Of a stretch of 64,000 nucleotides of DNA, positions 58,708 to 64,000 are shown in pieces. Within the stretch, counting starts at the first letter, position 1. The number at the start of each line of letters is the position of its first letter. Where the stretch lies: contig NC_092520.1 in assembly GCF_037038585.1 (NCBI RefSeq), forward strand, positions 188,770,604 through 188,834,603. Direction: 5' to 3'. Source of the stretch: Patagioenas fasciata. Lineage: Eukaryota; Chordata; Aves; Columbiformes; Columbidae. A model generated the notes under the pieces. That model had not been told where the DNA came from. It was given only the letters and a program-made list of their open reading frames with translations, and did no database searches. The translations under genes and the position numbers were made by a program.

Positions 58708-60521
58708 AGATTACTATAAAAATAGAGAAAAAAGCCTCTACAATCTGCCCCTGTAACTTAACAAATGATGAGATGGCAAAATACAGATATCTAGACATAT
58801 ACAGATAAAGATCTATATTTTAAAGAATGAACAGAAGTTGATTACAACCTAATAATTTATAGCAACAGAAATCAAACTTGCTTGCCCAATGCAGACACTC
58901 CCTCCCACCCTAATTTCTATTCAGTAGGAGGCAGCCTTTGACAGACTTCCCATGCTATCATCTTTGAAGTATTTACATCTGACTATCCATTCATGCCTGT
59001 ATTCATTTTAATTTCTTCTGCTCTCAACTTTTTTGTTTGTTTTTGAACTTTCACACTGCTACTCAAAATTATCTTCTCCTTTTTCAAAGGAAAAATACTG
59101 AACAAAAGTCCAGAGGCTACAGAACAGTCTTGTCTGTAAAGAACATCAGGTAGTTATTGCAGCTGCACAGTACTGCAGACAACGCATATGAAATCGGGGC
59201 AATAACTCACTGGCATTAAAGTCCCTGAAAAAGTTTCTCCATTTTTAAGTAAAGCCCAATAAACATGACATTAAAATTAAGAAGGTCCACTAACATGAAT
59301 ATGCAATTAGTACTTCAAGTATTCAATTTTAATGTTCGAGTTCAATTTCAAAGGCTACCAGCTGTTTCAGGATAGAAACATATATAGTGCTGCATAAATT
59401 TGAAATCGTGTTTACGCACCACTATATATGAGGAGATACTGTTTAATGTCTTGGACACAAGCTGCACAGGCACCACCTCAGAATGCAAGGTCCATTTACA
59501 TGTATGTCCACAAGAGGGAGGTCAGAGCATTAAGGAAAACAAATCTGATTTTTCTAACCCTGCAAAGAACCCCCATAAATACAACAAGAAGCTATAATGT
59601 GCCAATTCCACGGTTTCTTACTAAAGTTGGAAAGAAATTAAATGTATTGGTACATCTCACTGGGATCTAAAAATGTACATAGAAGGCACAGCGATAACCA
59701 TCCAGCTAAAAGATCTGAAGAATTGTTTCGACATCGAGGAACTTTGAAGACATTTGCACTTCAGCAATCTGGCTTGCAGGTGACCTTCCTGTCCAAACAC
59801 CTGCAAAGTCCTTTTGTACAGCACAACTTGCGACATGACCTGTGCCTATAATGAACACAATACTTCCAGTGATAATAAATAAACAAAAATCTTAAAAGGC
59901 ATATAAGCAATTTATTGATTAAGCATGATGTCTGTTCCAACTATGTTTGCTTCCAGCTATGCAGCACCTAAATAAAAAGCAAGGAATTCTTCCCTGGTTT
60001 AATGCAAATGGAAGGGGTTTTTTTGTTTTTATTTTTAGGTCTCTCTGCTTTTATGTTAAAGTTGGAGAAAAAGACAAAACTGAAAGGTCTTTCAGTTTTC
60101 AGGGCCATCCAAAATTTCGAGACACCTACACAAAGACACAACCAGAGGTTCTTACAGGCTCACTTCACCTTCATTCTGTCAAAAAAAATGGGGCAAAACA
60201 TAATCACAAGAGCAAGCTGAACAGAACAGCCCTAAAAGCTACCACTTGGAGCCTCCTAGCCTGGGTAACCCTGTGCCGTGACAAAACCAGGTGATGTGGT
60301 GGTAGCTGCCTATCTCACTGAACAGTGTCCTGAGTACTGTCTGTTACTACTCACCTGAGGCTGTGGTGCAGAACTCACCACAACTAACACACACACGTTC
60401 TTATGTTTGGGAGCACACTCTCAAGCAAAACAAAGTTCATCTTCCTGGGAAATTTCAGAAGGGGAGAAGAGGAAGAGAAGATGACTCCCATCTAAACACA
60501 GGTTTCCTGCCATCGAGAGAT

Positions 60522-60561
<40 letters not shown>

Positions 60562-60588
60562 CACACATATACATACATATATATATAA
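60522..60588. repeat. (TA)n/(CA)n compound microsatellite
   Basis: Mostly TA dinucleotides, with CACACACACA and TACATACA interruptions. It is self-complementary over much of its length, so it could extrude a cruciform or be hard to assemble. Confidence 0.93.
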
Positions 60589-63500
60589 TTCAGCATTTCA
60601 GGCTGGTGATTTGGAGAAGTATAAGGTGTACGTAAAGTCTCATAACTGGATATATGTTTATTAACTAGACCAGTGTATCACTAACATTAGAAAAAAATAC
60701 AGCAGGTAGAAAACAATTTAACCGTATGAGTTTAGTCACAATCTTTTCTTATTGAGATCCCAAAGGGAATGATGCTATAAGACACTAATATTTTAGTCTA
60801 TCGATCCGCAGACTGAACACAGCTTCAGATAACCAGGAGGCATCTTCAGAAGCTTTTGGAGCCAGTTTCACCACACCAGTGCTGTATATTAAGCTTGGAA
60901 CTGAAAAATGACACAGTTAACAGTGTGTCCACAGCAACAGAAGGAAAGCTACTTGCCTGTTTTCTGGTTTATCGAAGCTTTAAGCTATGAGGTGGGAAAT
61001 CCTATACAACAAATAGTATTGGAAGAACATACTTTAGAGCACTGTGAGCTGCAAGATTCTTTTTCCAGGCATTGTCTGCTTGAGCAAGGTAGTACAGTCC
61101 TCTACATTACTGAAGCAGAACATGTTAGGAGAATGGAACATACAACTCTAGTAAGAAGGCTGGGCTGGAAAAGGTGACTGCTTAGTTTCAGGTGCCCTAG
61201 TTTTAAGCTTCATTTTAGATTGCCAGTTCTTGTACCTTTCTGCTTCTGCACTCATTGTATATGTATTTGTTTTAAAATTAAAAAAGGCATCTGTGTAAGT
61301 TCTACAGCACACAGAGGTGGGAAGGTAGACAGCTACAAAGTTATCTTTACACAACTGGAAAAATGCAAAGGATGTGATTATAAAAGGAATTAGCGTAAAA
61401 ATTACCAACAGGGATGGCAGCACTCTATGCTATGACATTCCCAATTATCCTGCCCTGTCTTCCCACGTCCTCACTCCATCAAATTTTTACAGGCAAGCTG
61501 GTTCAGCTGGAGACATGGACACTCTGACATAAAGTAGAAAAAGAAATGAGTTATCCACAGAATCAGAAACTTCTCAGACCTTTTTCAACTTTACTTTCAA
61601 AGTGAGGGTGAAGTCTCCAGTCAAGAAATTCAGCACATACTCCATCTTTCTAATGAAATAGCAATTCTCTGTCATGTAAAAAAATCAATCCAATTCTATG
61701 CAAATAACCCATGATCAGAGTAAGCTAGTGGCAATGACAGGAAGTTTAATATATGATGCAAAGTTGCCAATATAATGCTAATGGATTTCAGTGCAGGTTT
61801 TGTTTCTGTTTTACACAAAGGCTGCTCAGGTGACATTCCAAGACACTACTGTATATAGTCAGAATCCCTGCGTTAAAAATAGCACCTGATGTTGCTGCTG
61901 CCCGTGAGTATTTCTTACTTGTGCCTTGAAACAGTGGTCAACAGCTGAAAGCCTGTTGGTACCACTGTACAGTCAATACTAGCTGTGAAAAAGTACAATC
62001 ATCTATTTCAGTGTCTAAACTCCTTCCCCCTATCAAAAGATCAAATGAATGAGCCTCAACACATTTAAAAGCCACTCTTCCAAACTCACACATTTACCAT
62101 GCTTCTGACTTCTCCCTAACTTGGATAAGAGGAGACAAGAGATATATGGATATATCCCAGATGAAAACAGTACTTTGGTAAATGTAATTTCACATCTGAT
62201 TTTATACACCTAGTCCTGCTGTCCTGATGTTTTTCAACATAAGTCTTTCTGTCCTGAGTTCACAGTGCTAGAATAAAAATCTCTCTGAAAAGCCTGAAGT
62301 TTAATATGGCGTAACATCACTAGGTATTTTTTGCTCTGAAGTGGATCAAAAATCTTGACTCAATCAGTATTAAATTCATTGATTTTCTTGCCCCAGCCAT
62401 AAAATGCATTGTAATGCATTCACTTTCTGTGGGCTATCTGCCTTTTTACCTGTTTACCTGATAGGTACTATTTGTCATTTGGCATGGTTAACTATCATAC
62501 AATGATAATGTCAAGGTCTTTGAAATTATTATGTGGCAATGCTGACTTACTGTCTTATCAGTGGCAATGCATATCTTGCTAAAATTGACGCATTATACAA
62601 TTGATTTATTTTGACTACGTAACCTGAAGATAGAGCTACCTCATGAATTGGGCAATACTGTGATAAAATTTTCCCCCTCCATTATCATCTTCTCAAGAGG
62701 GCAAAATAGACTAAACTTTCATGTTGAAAACATTTTTGATACTCTTCAAAATTTTGATACTCTCCAAATGTCATCCTAAGTTAAGGTACATAGGCAACTT
62801 AATACCAGACCTGAGCAGTGATTTTATTTTCTTGCATCTGCATTCATGTAGATGACAGTGTGCTTCATTCTCAACTTTTAATCTGTATGACAAAAGACAG
62901 ACAAAGGTCTAGTTCTTGTAATACTCATCCTAAGAAAAAAATACTGAAGACTTTCTAAAGACTTTTTTTTAAACATACACAATATTCATAACCATTTTAG
63001 AGCAGAAACACTGAAGGCTCAGTCATTGACCAGGTCTAAATTGTGCTAGAAATTTTAAGAGGTAAAAAAAGCCACAGAAACAAAATCAAACCTGCACATA
63101 TTTTATATAGAACAAGAGACAAAGAGCTTATGTTAAAATAAAGGAGGTTTCAGTTATTCACCTGCCTGTACCACCTTCTAACAAATATTGGCATGAAACA
63201 GCAACTAAATACATTCTCCTTGCTGGCAAAGCCATTACATTTCTTTGACTCTGCCTAAACAAGAACTTGCAGGTTGTCATCACTAAAATCCATATTTACT
63301 AAACAACCTATGAGACATGTAATCCTAGCAGTGATAGTTTTCAGTTCATTATGCCTTTTCTTTCTGTCTGTAATGAAATCACAGCTTAACATTAATAAAA
63401 CCTTTAAGAAAGCACTGCAAGTTAAAAGAGGTTTTTAAAAAAAGACTGCTTAAGTATTTCCAGGCCTTATAAAAGGATAAAGTATGTAATGTACATTTTC

Positions 63501-64000
63501 AAGCAAAAGAGAAGCGAACGATGCAAGATAAGCAGAACAAATTTTCTCAAGGTAGCATTCACTTAAATGAAACACTCAGGCTATAGTAGCTCTACAAAGA
63601 CTATCCAGAGCAGGTCTTAAAATGCCTTCTTGTTTCACCCAGCCATTGCCTTACTTCTTGTTCATCTTTCAAAACTCTTCAGTTAGCTTTGACATACTAC
63701 ATTTGCGTTAACAAAACTGTTTTTACAGCCATCAGTATTCAGTTCCCAATTTTGTTTTAGCAAAAGTATCAGAAGTTACTCTACTGAATACTCTATCCTC
63801 AGTACTCTATCCTATTGCAAAGAAATCAACCTACAGACTCCTAAACCCATCTTCTTTCTTAGACTGCATTTCAAAAATCAGTTTGTTTTTCCTTAGTCCT
63901 TCCTTGCTCCATGCACACTTCATACTAAATAAATAAACTAAAACTTCAACTAAAACAAATAAATAAATAAGTAATTTGCAAGTTTCTGTGTATCACCTAC

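Larger units (their letters stand above)
56409..64000 (-). other. ASZ1 intron (3' part) - no upstream exon found
   Basis: I searched the minus strand for the earlier ASZ1 exons (WTPLMYAA, LITACSAHGSEEQILK-type sequence) and did not find them. They are most likely right of the window. The stretch holds a diverged CR1-like fragment at 58512-58707 and a TA-rich repeat at 60522-60588. Nothing else was recognised. Confidence 0.6.

Overview
The window is bird nuclear DNA. The evidence is spliced vertebrate genes with canonical GT-AG introns, several CR1 LINE fragments typical of bird genomes, and an avian-type ERVL solo LTR. I cannot name the species. The genes are the conserved block ST7 - WNT2 - ASZ1, which lies next to CFTR in other vertebrates. 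CFTR itself is not in the window.

Layout. 1-4553 is the end of the last ST7 intron (+ strand). 4554-4649 is the last coding exon of ST7, followed by a short 3'UTR with a poly(A) signal at 4857. About 4.9-11.6 kb is the tail-to-tail ST7/WNT2 intergenic region and holds a broken CR1 element. 12688-29364 is WNT2 on the minus strand. I resolved all five coding exons, including the short signal-peptide exon, and they give a complete 358-residue protein. The WNT2 5' end lies in a GC-rich, CpG-rich region at about 27.4-30.65 kb. About 30.65-37.15 kb is intergenic with another CR1 remnant. 37294-56408 holds the nine 3'-terminal coding exons of ASZ1 (GASZ) on the minus strand. Together they encode 330 residues: the last ankyrin repeats, the SAM domain, a leucine-rich helix and a C-terminal membrane anchor. 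56409-64000 is ASZ1 intron; the first ASZ1 exons were not found and probably lie beyond the right edge.

The three genes are unrelated in function: a membrane protein, a secreted Wnt ligand and a germline piRNA-pathway factor. They are neighbours by old vertebrate synteny, not as an operon.

The most notable non-gene structures are: a 31-unit purine-only minisatellite with homogeneous variant blocks in an ASZ1 intron; 14 uninterrupted GGGGC pentamers starting ten bases after the WNT2 exon 2 splice donor; and a 125-bp hAT-like element with a perfect 8-bp target-site duplication. I saw no CRISPR array, tRNA, rRNA, or new multigene system.
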